Positions 1 to 8,958 of a stretch of 64,000 bases of DNA are shown here, in pieces. The translations under genes and the position numbers were made by a program. Source of the stretch: Olsenella sp. oral taxon 807. Lineage in GTDB: Bacteria > Actinomycetota > Coriobacteriia > Coriobacteriales > Atopobiaceae. Numbering within the stretch: the first letter of the stretch is position 1; each line of letters begins with the position of its first letter. The notes under the pieces were generated by a model, which searched no databases, was not told the DNA's origin, and worked only from the letters and a program-made list of their open reading frames with translations. The DNA is taken from the NCBI RefSeq assembly GCF_001189515.2, contig NZ_CP012069.2:2790001-2854000 (forward strand), in the 5' to 3' direction.

Positions 1-242
1 ATCTCGACCCTGAAGTCGCCGTCCGGCCCGTTGAGGCACAGCGTGCGCCCGCGCTCGCCCTCCATCTTAAACTCGTAGGTCATGAAGCGCGAGACGTCGC
101 TTCCCTGGAGGGTGCGCGAGAGGTCCCTCGCAGCGCCGAAGCCCACGAGGCCCAACCTCTCGCGCTCCCGCACCCAAGCGAGCACCCTAGGCCACTCCAC
201 CCCCACCGGGTAGTTGAACCTCCTGCGTACCGTCTCCCCCAC
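1..242 (-). CDS. Hypothetical protein, truncated by the window edge
   Basis: An open minus-strand frame begins at a GTG (240-242) and runs off the left edge with no stop, giving at least 80 residues. The translation has ordinary globular composition (for example NYPVGVEWPRVLAWV near the N-terminus), whereas the other frames here are rich in Arg, Gly and Trp and look like shadows. The frame stays open upstream, to a GTG at 375-377 preceded by a GGGAGG-like site inside the end of the neighbouring gene, so the start is uncertain. It follows the exported protein gene on the same strand and may share its transcript. No family recognised. Confidence 0.45.
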   Translation of the reverse strand, partial: MGETVRRRFNYPVGVEWPRVLAWVRERERLGLVGFGAARDLSRTLQGSDVSRFMTYEFKMEGERGRTLCLNGPDGDFRVE

Positions 243-342
243 CCTCGCCTCCCCGCTCGTTGCGGCGCATCGCGCCGATTTGCCGTTGTTGGCTCGCTCA
301 TTATCGCATATAGAGCGGACCTGCTTCTTACGAGAGCCGACC

Positions 343-1713
343 TCAGGCAGCAGACGGCATGTCCTTCCTGAGATCACCGCCCCTCCCATTGAGGGTGAGG
401 ATCGGACACAGCTCGTGCTCGCAGGCCCATCGCACACGCAAACACGCCACCGAGCAATCCGCCTGCTGAGTGCCCCCGGATGACTCGACGTCAGACTTAA
501 ATATGGTCCCCCTGACAAAGCGCTGCCTCCCAAACTGCCGCTCGCACTTCTCGCATACCGGCACGAGCTTAAAATCCCCATCTATGGGCCTAGGGCGGAA
601 CGGTTGGATCATGACGATGTTCTCTATCTCGGGCCTTATCACCTGCCCTCTTCCACCGGGCTTGTCCATGTAGAGGCCACCCAACGCCCTCACGCAGGCG
701 GTCTCCGCACAGCTTCTGTCCTCGTCATCCTTGCTGTCCTTGCCGATCTGCCACTCGATAGGCAGACCGCACGTATAATATGACCCCGACAGCTTTTGCA
801 GGATCTTTATGGCCCCAGGCCTGCCCTCCGAAAGCTTCACCCCTATGGCGCTCTGCTTTGTCCTCCTATTGTGTCCCACCACCACGACGGAGGCATCGTT
901 CCTATCCTTCTTCTCCAGACTTTTTGTCTCAACCAGCTCGTCGAGACGTTCGAGTAGCCTTGTCCTTGCGTCCACGAGGGTCTGTTGCACCCCTGGGTCA
1001 AGAGTCCCCCACGTCGTACTAGGCACGGTCACACTGATGCTGCTATAGTTATCGACTATGTAGGAGCTGATGTCCAGGCCGAGCCAGCTCGCGCCGATGA
1101 TAACCCCGTCGAGGGCCACCGTGCCGAGGACCGTCACGACGACGATGATGTCCCTGTCCACCCCCGGGATCGAGCCCGCGCATATCAGGAACGCCCCGGC
1201 GCCCCCGAGCGCGAGTATCCTCGCGATGTTCTCGCGCATCAGCAGCCTGATGAAGGTCATCTCGATGGCATGGCCGAGCTCCAGCACGGCGCCCTCCGCG
1301 GCCGCGCTCAGCGAGAGGAGGCGGGCGTACTCGGACATGGCGCCGGTCTCGGGGGTATCCTGGAGCCGCGCCATGCCGGGCAGGGCTGCGGCGCAGAACT
1401 GCGCCCGAGAGATCTCAACCCCGTCGATGGTCACGGCGGACTCAGAGAGCGTGACCGCGCCCTCGCCCAGGTACGGCTCCCCGGCGTCCCCGTCCTCGTC
1501 AGCATCTACATCGTCAGCATCGACCGAGGCCACCCGGACGCCCGGGGCACCTCCCGCAGCCCACGCCCCAAGGTCCGCGTCGGCGGGCGTACGTGCCTCG
1601 GCCCCCACGGTCGCGGCCCACCCCCTCGCGAGCACGCGGGTAGGCGGGAGCGTGGAGAAGCACAGCGACACGCTCAGGACGGCCACGAGGAGCCTTCTGC
1701 AGATCTGTCTCAT
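343..1713 (-). CDS. Exported or membrane-associated protein of unknown function
   Basis: About 456 residues. I start at ATG 1711-1713 rather than at an upstream in-frame Met, because GAAGGGG lies just before it and the N-terminus then becomes a signal peptide (two Arg, a hydrophobic stretch, then a small-residue cleavage region). A long hydrophobic stretch in the middle (one or two membrane segments) follows a region rich in Ala and Glu. The C-terminal part is Cys-rich, with a CEKC pair and a later cluster of four Cys, suggesting metal or disulphide chemistry. No family recognised. The truncated gene at the window edge lies downstream on the same strand. Confidence 0.72.
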   Translation of the reverse strand: MRQICRRLLVAVLSVSLCFSTLPPTRVLARGWAATVGAEARTPADADLGAWAAGGAPGVRVASVDADDVDADEDGDAGEPYLGEGAVTLSESAVTIDGVEISRAQFCAAALPGMARLQDTPETGAMSEYARLLSLSAAAEGAVLELGHAIEMTFIRLLMRENIARILALGGAGAFLICAGSIPGVDRDIIVVVTVLGTVALDGVIIGASWLGLDISSYIVDNYSSISVTVPSTTWGTLDPGVQQTLVDARTRLLERLDELVETKSLEKKDRNDASVVVVGHNRRTKQSAIGVKLSEGRPGAIKILQKLSGSYYTCGLPIEWQIGKDSKDDEDRSCAETACVRALGGLYMDKPGGRGQVIRPEIENIVMIQPFRPRPIDGDFKLVPVCEKCERQFGRQRFVRGTIFKSDVESSGGTQQADCSVACLRVRWACEHELCPILTLNGRGGDLRKDMPSAA

Positions 1714-1901
1714 GGGAACACCCCTTCCCCTGCCGCGCGGCGCCGACCAAGGCGCCACGCTCGCTGTTGTTGGCAATATGTGTAGCACGAGTGGATGTTG
1801 GGTGGGGGAAACGGACCCGCGAGCGGTCTAAAGGGGGCGGCGAGAGGTATCCGGCCCTCGCCCCTCATCGGACGGGGAGCGTCAGGCCCGATCCTTTGAC
1901 C

Positions 1902-2579
1902 CTACAGAAACAGCTCCCTGTAGCGACCCTCGGCGCCCCCATCCCTGGGGTCGAAGTCATCAGCGATGTCCCCCTCGCGCAGGAACAGCATCCGATCGGA
2001 CACCTCGTCCAGAAAGTCGAGGATGTGGCTGGATATCAAAAGCGTACACCCCCGCTCGCTCTCGCTGACGATTCGATCCTTTAAGATGAGCGTCGTCTGG
2101 ATGTCAATGGCGTTCAGGGGTTCGTCGAGCAGCACCAGCCGGGGCTCGCCCAGAAACGCGCAGGCGAGCGCCACGCGCTTGGCCATCCCCTGCGAGAGCT
2201 CCCCCAAGGGGACGTCGATGAAGTCCTTGCAAGCGAAGGTCTCCAGATGCTCCTCGATCGACGCGGCCGTGTGGGGCACGCCTCGCATCGATGCGTCGAA
2301 GGAGCAGAACTGCCGTGGGGTGAAGGACGAGATGAGGAAGGTAGACTCTGGCAGGTAGCCGATCGCCCCTCGGGGTATCTGCCTGCCGACCCTGCCGTCC
2401 AAAGACCAGCTTCCCGTGAACTCCTCCGACACCATGGACAGTATGCCAAACAGGGTACTCTTTCCTGCCCCGTTGGGTCCCACGACGGAGCACACCTCGC
2501 CTTGCCGGACGCAAAACGAGACGGGGCCAATCCCCTTGCCCGACGCGAAGCGTCTCTCTACCCCTTTGAGCTCAAGCAT
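1902..2579 (-). CDS. ABC transporter ATP-binding protein
   Basis: 225 residues, normal for a stand-alone nucleotide-binding domain. Walker A GPNGAGKST lies near residue 34, the signature is LSQGMAKR and Walker B is LVLLDEPL with a following switch His (SSH). The start overlaps the end of the upstream membrane protein by 8 bp, so the two are translationally coupled and should form one transporter. The fold resembles the CcmA/NatA export group. The substrate cannot be read from the sequence; the neighbouring NatAB-like pair on the same strand suggests one four-gene export operon. Confidence 0.93.
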   Translation of the reverse strand: MLELKGVERRFASGKGIGPVSFCVRQGEVCSVVGPNGAGKSTLFGILSMVSEEFTGSWSLDGRVGRQIPRGAIGYLPESTFLISSFTPRQFCSFDASMRGVPHTAASIEEHLETFACKDFIDVPLGELSQGMAKRVALACAFLGEPRLVLLDEPLNAIDIQTTLILKDRIVSESERGCTLLISSHILDFLDEVSDRMLFLREGDIADDFDPRDGGAEGRYRELFL

Positions 2580-3654
2580 GTCCCCTCCAAGTACGTCTGC
2601 CCCATCCGACGCCGACCACGACCAGCGAGGCCACCTCGATGAGGCCCAGCGCGAAGACGCCGCACCCTATCGCGGTCTGCCAGAGGGGCAACAGCGGTCT
2701 CTTCTCGAAGACAAGAAGCATGGCCGCCCCCAAGATGAGCTGCAGCAGGCAGCAGGGGATAACGGTAGACAAGAACGAGACGCCCGCAGCGCCCGCGCCG
2801 CCAAAAAGCAGCGAGATGGGCACGGTCGCGATCACGCAGGCGGTCGCGATGCAGGCACCGGGAATCACGAGGGCCAATGCCCGCACAAGGAGGCCCTCAC
2901 GGTAGTAGCGCTCCTGGAACTTCACGGCCGGGTCATCGTAGACAAGGGCGAACTCCATCAAGATGCAGGCAGCGGGAAACCTCACGACGATCATGTAACC
3001 CACAGGCGGCCACTGGAGCACGCAGAACACGCAATCGATACATAGCCACAGGGCGACCTCAAACAGCAGGGCTCTCTTCTTCGCAAGGAGGGCGTTTCTC
3101 TGCGCCCTGCAGACCACCCGGTTCGACGAGAACACGATCGCGCGCGCTCGCCTGCGCGCCGCCGCGTGGACCAAGCCCCCTCGCAGCACGACGGTGGCCA
3201 CCGCAGCCCCCAAGGCCACGAGGCCGGCGCACACAAAGGCAGCCGCAGCCAGGGATATGAGCAGGCTTTGGGTGAGCGCCAAGGCCATCACCCCAACGGA
3301 CACGCCCGTGATCACCGCGCAGGGCAACGTGAGGGCGGCTCCGAGCCTGAGAAAGTCCTCATTGCCAAACCCACAGAACCTCAGGTAGGACACGCCCTGG
3401 GGACGAAGGTCCCTGCGCAAAAACTCGCTCGGGGCGCTCAGCGCGGCAAGGCAGAGGCCTATGGAGATCCCCAGCGTCGCGGCAAGGCGGATGCCAAGGG
3501 CCACTGCCCCAGAGGACAGCCTGCCCGCGACGTAGATCGACAGCGCAACAAACAGCAGGTTGACGATAAGGCAGGAAAACCATGCGCTTTTCTTCAGATA
3601 ACGTACGCCCCCGCTCGCAAGGAGATGACGCAAGAAAGAGCCGGTCATGGTCAT
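2572..3654 (-). CDS. ABC transporter membrane subunit
   Basis: About 360 residues, strongly hydrophobic, with roughly eight to ten predicted membrane segments from residue 20 to the C-terminus. ATG 3652-3654 is chosen because GGAGG sits five bases upstream; an upstream in-frame Met would overlap the previous gene and add a hydrophilic leader. It overlaps the ATPase gene by 8 bp. No specific permease family recognised. It most likely exports a small molecule or peptide together with the adjacent ATPase. Confidence 0.84.
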   Translation of the reverse strand: MTMTGSFLRHLLASGGVRYLKKSAWFSCLIVNLLFVALSIYVAGRLSSGAVALGIRLAATLGISIGLCLAALSAPSEFLRRDLRPQGVSYLRFCGFGNEDFLRLGAALTLPCAVITGVSVGVMALALTQSLLISLAAAAFVCAGLVALGAAVATVVLRGGLVHAAARRRARAIVFSSNRVVCRAQRNALLAKKRALLFEVALWLCIDCVFCVLQWPPVGYMIVVRFPAACILMEFALVYDDPAVKFQERYYREGLLVRALALVIPGACIATACVIATVPISLLFGGAGAAGVSFLSTVIPCCLLQLILGAAMLLVFEKRPLLPLWQTAIGCGVFALGLIEVASLVVVGVGWGRRTWRGHA

Positions 3655-3727
3655 AAACACCTCCTCCGTATACCTCTGGTGTACCGTCTGGCGGGCGAGC
3701 GTCACGCACCCTCCCGGCGACTCGTCC

Positions 3728-4903
3728 CTAATGGGCAAACATCACACGCTCGCTCTTGAAGAGGCGCTCCAAGACGAGCAGGCCAAGGAGGGAGAACACG
3801 ATGTTGCTTCCTATGCAGACGGCTATCGATGCGAGGTCGATCCTAAAGGACAGTATACCGATCATGGACTCGACCCCGTTGTAGAGGGGCAGTGCGTAGA
3901 ATAGTGGGTTTGTCTGGACTCCCTTGGACGCTATCCCCACTATGCCAATGCCCATCACGGCCATCATGATCGGGGTGAGCCACGTCTGCGCCTCCTTCGT
4001 GGACGTGGCGAGCGTAGACACGATGACGATGATGGTGACCACCAAAAGCGTGACCGAGAGCACGACAAGGCCAAGCAGGCATAGCTCGACTGGACCATAG
4101 CTGCCTGCATCAAACTGACCCCGCATGAGGGAGGGTAGGCTCAAGAAGATGCCGATCGAACTCGACGCGGCAATCGCCAGTCCGATCAGGGAACACGCGA
4201 GGATCTTGCCTCGCGCGATGTCCTGCCTGTTGATGGGGGTGGCCAGAAGGGTAGCTATCGTACCACGTTCCTTCTCGCCGGCGATGGCCTCAGCCGCGAC
4301 CGACATGCTGCTGCTGAACACAAGGACCAAGAGCATGAACGGTACGAACGCGACGGCAAACTGGCTCGTCTGATCCTGGCTGCGCATGAGGTCATAGCCC
4401 TCACCCGCACGGTTCACGTCAAAGCGGTTGTCAAAGGACGTCTCGTACTGGTCGAGCATCGTCTGGATGGTCGTGTAGGCCAGAGCTGACTTCGTGTCGG
4501 AGGAATTGTAGTAGACCTCAATCTGCGGGACGGTACCGCCGGGGCCTGTCCCCACCTCGATCTGCCTGTCAAAGTCCTCGGGGAAAGCTATGTAGGCTTG
4601 GGCTGACCCGCTCTCTATCTGGTCGTGCATCTCTTCCTTGGTCGGCAGGCCTGAAATCTCCGTGATGGTCATGCCTGCGCTGCTGGCAATCTGCCCGATG
4701 TTCTGCGAGGGGTTGACGGCATAGATTGTCAGCTCAGATATGCTCTCTGCCTTGTTGGCGCTCGTTCGGAGCGTGTTTCCCATGATCGTCCATAGTAGGA
4801 ATATGAACAGGCCGGGCAAGATGATGGCTGCCGCAGCGCTGGCCTTATTGTGGAGGAACCTGTCCATCTCCTTCTTGAAGATGCTGAGCGTGTCGTTTCT
4901 CAT
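3728..4903 (-). CDS. ABC-2 type permease, NatB-like
   Basis: 391 residues in the classic ABC-2 exporter layout: one N-terminal membrane helix (about residues 22-44), a large extracytoplasmic loop (about 50-175), then five to six helices in the C-terminal half. The loop and helix order resemble NatB of the Na+ efflux transporter NatAB and related multidrug ABC-2 permeases. The start overlaps the stop of the upstream ATPase gene by 4 bp (ATGA), so the two are an obligate pair. Na+ as substrate is a family-based guess. Confidence 0.9.
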   Translation of the reverse strand: MRNDTLSIFKKEMDRFLHNKASAAAAIILPGLFIFLLWTIMGNTLRTSANKAESISELTIYAVNPSQNIGQIASSAGMTITEISGLPTKEEMHDQIESGSAQAYIAFPEDFDRQIEVGTGPGGTVPQIEVYYNSSDTKSALAYTTIQTMLDQYETSFDNRFDVNRAGEGYDLMRSQDQTSQFAVAFVPFMLLVLVFSSSMSVAAEAIAGEKERGTIATLLATPINRQDIARGKILACSLIGLAIAASSSIGIFLSLPSLMRGQFDAGSYGPVELCLLGLVVLSVTLLVVTIIVIVSTLATSTKEAQTWLTPIMMAVMGIGIVGIASKGVQTNPLFYALPLYNGVESMIGILSFRIDLASIAVCIGSNIVFSLLGLLVLERLFKSERVMFAH

Positions 4904-5679
4904 CGTTGCCCCCGTGTCCCATCGTACAGCTTGAAGAACAGGTCTTCCAGGTCACTGCCCGCAGAGAGCGAGGAGAGCGAGTCCTGAAAGACCATGCTGC
5001 CGCCTATGATGATGCCGACTCTGTCACATACCCTCTTGACCAGATCGAAGAGGTGGGTTGAAAGGATGATGGTCTTGCCCTGCTCCCTCATCTCGAAGAT
5101 GAAGTCTGTGACGGTTTTCGCGGCCACAAGATCGAGGCCGTTCGTAGGCTCGTCAAAGATGATGACCGCAGGGTCGTGGGCTATGGCCACCACGAGGGAT
5201 GTCATCTGCCTCATGCCCGTCGATAGTTCCGCGAGCTTCATGTGTGAGTACCTGTCGATGCCAAACTGCGCGAACAGGAGCCTTTTTCTCTCTGACGCCC
5301 ACTCTGGGTCAACGTGATGGAGGCCGGCAAAGAAGTCGAACAGGTAGCTGGGAGAGAATATCTCCTCGAGCCTGAGCTCGCTGGTCAGAAACCCTATGCA
5401 GCCCCTCACGCCCTTTGGGTCGGCTGTGATCGAGTGACCGTGGATGATGGCCTCCCCGCTGTCGGGCGCGATGAGGGTTGACAGGAGCCTGAGCGTGGTC
5501 GTCTTGCCGGCTCCGTTTGGTCCGAGCAACCCAAACACCTCGCCTTGCGTAACGTTAAAAGAGAGTCCATCAACTGCGACGATATGCCGCTTGGCAGTCC
5601 CCTGTTCCTTCCTCTGCTCCCTTGAGAGGGGAAATCGCTTTGTAAGGCCCGTCACTTCTATCTGTAGATCCAAGCTCAT
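4900..5679 (-). CDS. ABC transporter ATP-binding protein, NatA-like
   Basis: 259 residues. Walker A GPNGAGKTTT, signature LSTGMRQM, Walker B VIIFDEPTNGLD and the switch segment STH are all intact. It is probably the first gene of the left-flank export operon, followed with 4-bp overlap by the NatB-like permease. No strong Shine-Dalgarno site is obvious before the ATG. The upstream region was interrupted by the insertion sequence, which begins 233 bp away, so its original promoter may have been moved or replaced. Confidence 0.93.
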   Translation of the reverse strand: MSLDLQIEVTGLTKRFPLSREQRKEQGTAKRHIVAVDGLSFNVTQGEVFGLLGPNGAGKTTTLRLLSTLIAPDSGEAIIHGHSITADPKGVRGCIGFLTSELRLEEIFSPSYLFDFFAGLHHVDPEWASERKRLLFAQFGIDRYSHMKLAELSTGMRQMTSLVVAIAHDPAVIIFDEPTNGLDLVAAKTVTDFIFEMREQGKTIILSTHLFDLVKRVCDRVGIIIGGSMVFQDSLSSLSAGSDLEDLFFKLYDGTRGQR

Positions 5680-5912
5680 GTCGTTCTCGCTTCTTCCTCC
5701 TCAGGGCGGATGTTGCAGTCATCCGTTTCGATGGATGGGAATCGTAAGCTATGCCCATGCCCCTTACGTACGGGTAAGGCAGCACTATGCTGAACCTGAG
5801 AGACTTGCTAATGAGACGATATACTAACATTGTAAACAAAAGGACATACAGTGACTATGATATGACGAGCTGGTTTTATATCTTGCCCGGACGGGATCAC
5901 AGAGCGATTTAT

Positions 5913-5940
5913 CCCTAGATGACGCTAATTGTAGAACTAC
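5913..5940 (+). repeat. Left terminal inverted repeat of the IS
   Basis: CCCTAG at 5913-5918 and ATTGTAGAACTAC at 5928-5940, matched in inverted orientation at 7675-7702. The outer 6 bp and inner 13 bp are identical between ends. Confidence 0.82.
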
Positions 5941-7553
5941 AGCTCCAGGCCGAGGACGTCACGGTCGAATTCCCTGACGTCGATTGACGAGGGCACCTTC
6001 ACCCCGAGCGCCTTGTAGTACTCGCGGACCTGCCTCGACGGCGTCTCGACCACGACCCTGCCGTCGGCGTTGGTGTAGCAGGACAGCGACCTGGCCTTGC
6101 CCCATACCTCGGTGAGGGAGACGTCGGCCCCGGCGAGCGCCTTGCGCATCCTGAGCACCACGATGGTGCCGATGATGTCGGCGAGGATCTTGCCGCGCAC
6201 GGTGAGGTCGCTCCACTTGCGCAGCGGCAGCAGGCCCAGGTAGTCCTTGCTGGTCTTGAAGACGCCCTCGATCTCGGTGCGGCAGAAGTACTCGTCCAGG
6301 ATCTCGCGGGGCGTCGCGACCTTGGTGGACATCAGCACGAAGTAGCCCTGCCGCACGGTCTCCCAGTCCTTCTCGGCGAGCGACATCCCGTCGAACCTCT
6401 CCTGGTTCTTGTCCAGCCACCTGGCGAAGCGCGGCGTGGCGTTGGTCTGGTCCACGTAGACGTAGCAGTGCAGCCTCACGCCCTGCACCTCGACGTCGCG
6501 CCTCCTGGCGAAGTAGAGGTGGCCGGAGCGCGTGATCGCGTACTTGCCCTTGCCGATCAGAGAGCGGACGCCCCGCCAGAGCTCGCGGTACGGGTACCCC
6601 CTCCTCGCCGGCATCCTGACCAGCACGTCCCTCTCGCCCTCGGAGAAGGCCTCGAGCAGCTCGCGCGACGCGTAGCCCGCGTCGAGGACCGCGGTTACGA
6701 CCTCGATGCCGAGCGTGGCGAGGACGTCGCCCATCACGGTCTTTATGGTCGAGAGGTCAAGTACGTTGCCGGGCACGACCTCGTACCAGACGGGCAGCCC
6801 CGTCGTCTCGTCGAGCACGAGCGCGAGGCGCATCTGGACCGCCGCGCCCCTCAGCCCGTGGCTGCAGAGGGCGTTGAGCGGGTTGTCGACCGCGTCGTTC
6901 GGGAGCGGGGTGGAGTCCACGTAGCATGCGCGGCCGAAGCCGGGCTTCGTCCTCCTCATGAGCCTGGCGAACGCCCTGAAGAACGCGACCTTCGCCCCGT
7001 CGGCGCCCATCGCCGAGAAGAACGCCGTGTCCGATCTCAGCGACGCGGGCGGCACGCCCGGCAGCGCCAGAGCCGCGAAGGACCTGGCCACCATGTTGTC
7101 GCAGGTCTCGCGGCTCCCGTCCCGCACCACGCCGTGCGTGACGTGGGCGAGGGCGCGCTGGTAGGACCGGTCGTCGGGGAGCGCCTCCCTGAGGCACCCC
7201 GCGACCCCATCGGCGCCCAGGAACGACAGCAGCAGGTGCTCGGGGCCGAGCTCCAGGTGCCGCGGCGGCTCGGGGAACGCGCCCGTGTTCGCCAGCCGCT
7301 CGTCGCCCTTGGCCACCGGCGCGAATCCGTCGGCGTCCGCGTCGTACTCCACCAGGCCGCGCGTCGGTGACGCGAACACGCCCGAGCGCCTGTCGTCCGC
7401 GAGCCAGACGACCTTGCCCAGCCTCTCGCGCACCGCCTGCGCCGAGTGGTACTTGGCGCCGCGCACGTACGACGTGTCGACCACGGCGGCGGACCCGCTC
7501 CTGATTGCGCCGGACTCGTCCCTGACCAGCTTCTGCACCTTTATGAACGGCAT
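5937..7553 (-). CDS. IS4/IS1634-family DDE transposase
   Basis: About 538 residues. ATG 7551-7553 has GGGAGG eight bases upstream, so it is preferred over the Met 14 codons earlier. The protein has the layout of IS1634-type IS4-family transposases: an N-terminal DNA-binding part, then a catalytic region with VDSTPLP (first Asp), LDAGYASRELL (second Asp) and a late YFCRTEIEGVFK segment carrying the Glu of the YREK-like region. The frame is intact. The stop lies inside the left terminal repeat. Confidence 0.9.
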   Translation of the reverse strand: MPFIKVQKLVRDESGAIRSGSAAVVDTSYVRGAKYHSAQAVRERLGKVVWLADDRRSGVFASPTRGLVEYDADADGFAPVAKGDERLANTGAFPEPPRHLELGPEHLLLSFLGADGVAGCLREALPDDRSYQRALAHVTHGVVRDGSRETCDNMVARSFAALALPGVPPASLRSDTAFFSAMGADGAKVAFFRAFARLMRRTKPGFGRACYVDSTPLPNDAVDNPLNALCSHGLRGAAVQMRLALVLDETTGLPVWYEVVPGNVLDLSTIKTVMGDVLATLGIEVVTAVLDAGYASRELLEAFSEGERDVLVRMPARRGYPYRELWRGVRSLIGKGKYAITRSGHLYFARRRDVEVQGVRLHCYVYVDQTNATPRFARWLDKNQERFDGMSLAEKDWETVRQGYFVLMSTKVATPREILDEYFCRTEIEGVFKTSKDYLGLLPLRKWSDLTVRGKILADIIGTIVVLRMRKALAGADVSLTEVWGKARSLSCYTNADGRVVVETPSRQVREYYKALGVKVPSSIDVREFDRDVLGLEL

Positions 7554-7674
7554 CCCGGTCGCCTCCCGTGCCACACAGGAAGTAGTAAGTAGCACTACAT
7601 ATAATATAGCACAAGAGAGGCCCCTTGGGGCCTCGACCTGCGATTTTCTCGATTTTCTTTGGTTTGATCAGGCG

Positions 7675-7702
7675 GTAGTTCTACAATCAGAAAGAACTAG
7701 GG
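7675..7702 (-). repeat. Right terminal inverted repeat of the IS
   Basis: Reverse complement of the left end: GTAGTTCTACAAT at 7675-7687 and CTAGGG at 7697-7702, followed directly by the TTTAT target duplication. Confidence 0.82.
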
Positions 7703-7910
7703 TTTATTTTAGAGGATCCTCCCGGTTTTTGATGGGCATGAGTTCTCGGCGTCAGCGCGATGCAAGCGCATGGGATGACAACCCATGGGGCCGGTGATGG
7801 CGCCTGCACCGGCGCCTACCGAGAGGGGCGACGGAGACCGGCCTGGCAGCATCGCGGCACAGCACCTGCCTGAAACGCACGGGGCATCAGGGCTACGATA
7901 GGCGGTAGCA

Positions 7911-8828
7911 ATGGAAGACAACAACTCGCTGGGAAGCACCATTCGTCTGCTCAGAAAGGAGAGGCACCTCACGCAGGAAGAGCTTGCCGAGGGCATATGC
8001 TCGCCCGTTACCGTCTCGCGCGTCGAGACCGGAAGGCAGATGCCCACGAAGGCCGTGCTCGATGGCCTGCTCTCCCGTCTTGGGGCCAGCACCTACCAGC
8101 TCTGCGACGTCTACTACAAAAACGAGCGCGACAGCGAGTTCGCACGGGCTGCCAAGCGCACCAGGGCCCTGCTGCACCGTGGGAGACCGGACGAGGCACG
8201 CGAGCTGCTTGACTCCATGGACGAGTCGTCTCGCGAGAGACCAAGCTACCGGCAGCTCTACCTCATGCTGAACGCATCTACGCTCATCACGATAGATGGT
8301 AGCGAGCTGGGCCGAGCGCTCGATCTGCTCGACCAAGCCATCAGGCTGACCAAGCCGACACTAAGGCTCGATGACTTCAGGCACACGCTGCTGTCTCCGA
8401 CAGAAGCCGAGTGCATAGGCCTCATGGTCCCGACACTGTGCTACCTGGGACGGCATGCCGATGCGTCACGTCTTGGCGAGGAGCTCATCGAGTCGATGGA
8501 CAACCAGGACAATGGCACGCAGGACTGGGCCGATGACAAGATTGGCTGCGAGCTCAACCTTGCGCTGAGCCTCGAGCAGGAGGGACGCTACGCCGAGTCC
8601 CTCCGCTACATCGAGCGCGCCCACAGCGAGGCCCTTGACGAGGGGATTCTCACATACATGCCCGTGATTCTCTACGCGGAGGCGCGCGTCAGGTATCGCG
8701 AGGGGCAGAGGGACGAGGCCCTGGGCATCCTTAGGCACATCGCCCCGTACATGGACCTCACGGGGCAGCATGAGCACGCTGCTGCAGTACGGAACTGGGT
8801 CCAGGAGAACATGGGCGTGAGGCTCTGA
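7911..8828 (+). CDS. Rgg/MutR-type transcriptional regulator (XRE HTH plus TPR-like region)
   Basis: 305 residues. An N-terminal Cro/C1-type helix-turn-helix lies at about residues 8-62 (LTQEELAEGICS, then TVSRVETG). The rest is an all-helical region with repeated 34-40 residue units, as in Rgg, MutR and PlcR-type proteins that sense short peptides. The ATG has only a weak AGGCGG site. It is read toward the ABC half-transporter starting 130 bp downstream, a pairing typical of bacteriocin or peptide export loci. Peptide sensing is family-based inference; I did not identify a signal-peptide gene. Confidence 0.82.
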   Translation: MEDNNSLGSTIRLLRKERHLTQEELAEGICSPVTVSRVETGRQMPTKAVLDGLLSRLGASTYQLCDVYYKNERDSEFARAAKRTRALLHRGRPDEARELLDSMDESSRERPSYRQLYLMLNASTLITIDGSELGRALDLLDQAIRLTKPTLRLDDFRHTLLSPTEAECIGLMVPTLCYLGRHADASRLGEELIESMDNQDNGTQDWADDKIGCELNLALSLEQEGRYAESLRYIERAHSEALDEGILTYMPVILYAEARVRYREGQRDEALGILRHIAPYMDLTGQHEHAAAVRNWVQENMGVRL

Positions 8829-8958
8829 CGCGAACGCCCGCACCCCGCCATCGTTGTGACATAGCGTCTCACGAACGTTCAAATGTACATCATTCGATAT
8901 GGAGTCATGCCGCCATCCCTGCGATGATGCACGTGTCATCGTAAGGAGGCACATCGGT

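Larger units (their letters stand above)
5913..7702 (-). mobile_element. Complete IS element, IS4/IS1634-like, 1790 bp
   Basis: The element carries one transposase gene and has matching ends. Each 28-bp end starts CCCTAG, then nine less conserved bases, then ATTGTAGAACTAC; the two ends are inverted. It is flanked on both sides by TTTAT (5908-5912 and 7703-7707), read as a 5-bp target-site duplication. Intact ends, duplication and open reading frame suggest recent, potentially active transposition. It sits between the NatA-like operon and the Rgg-type regulator. Confidence 0.85.

Noticed and set aside
80-301. Arg/Gly/Trp-rich frame at the left edge
   Set aside because: The alternate frame from 242 to the edge has normal protein composition; this one is its shadow.
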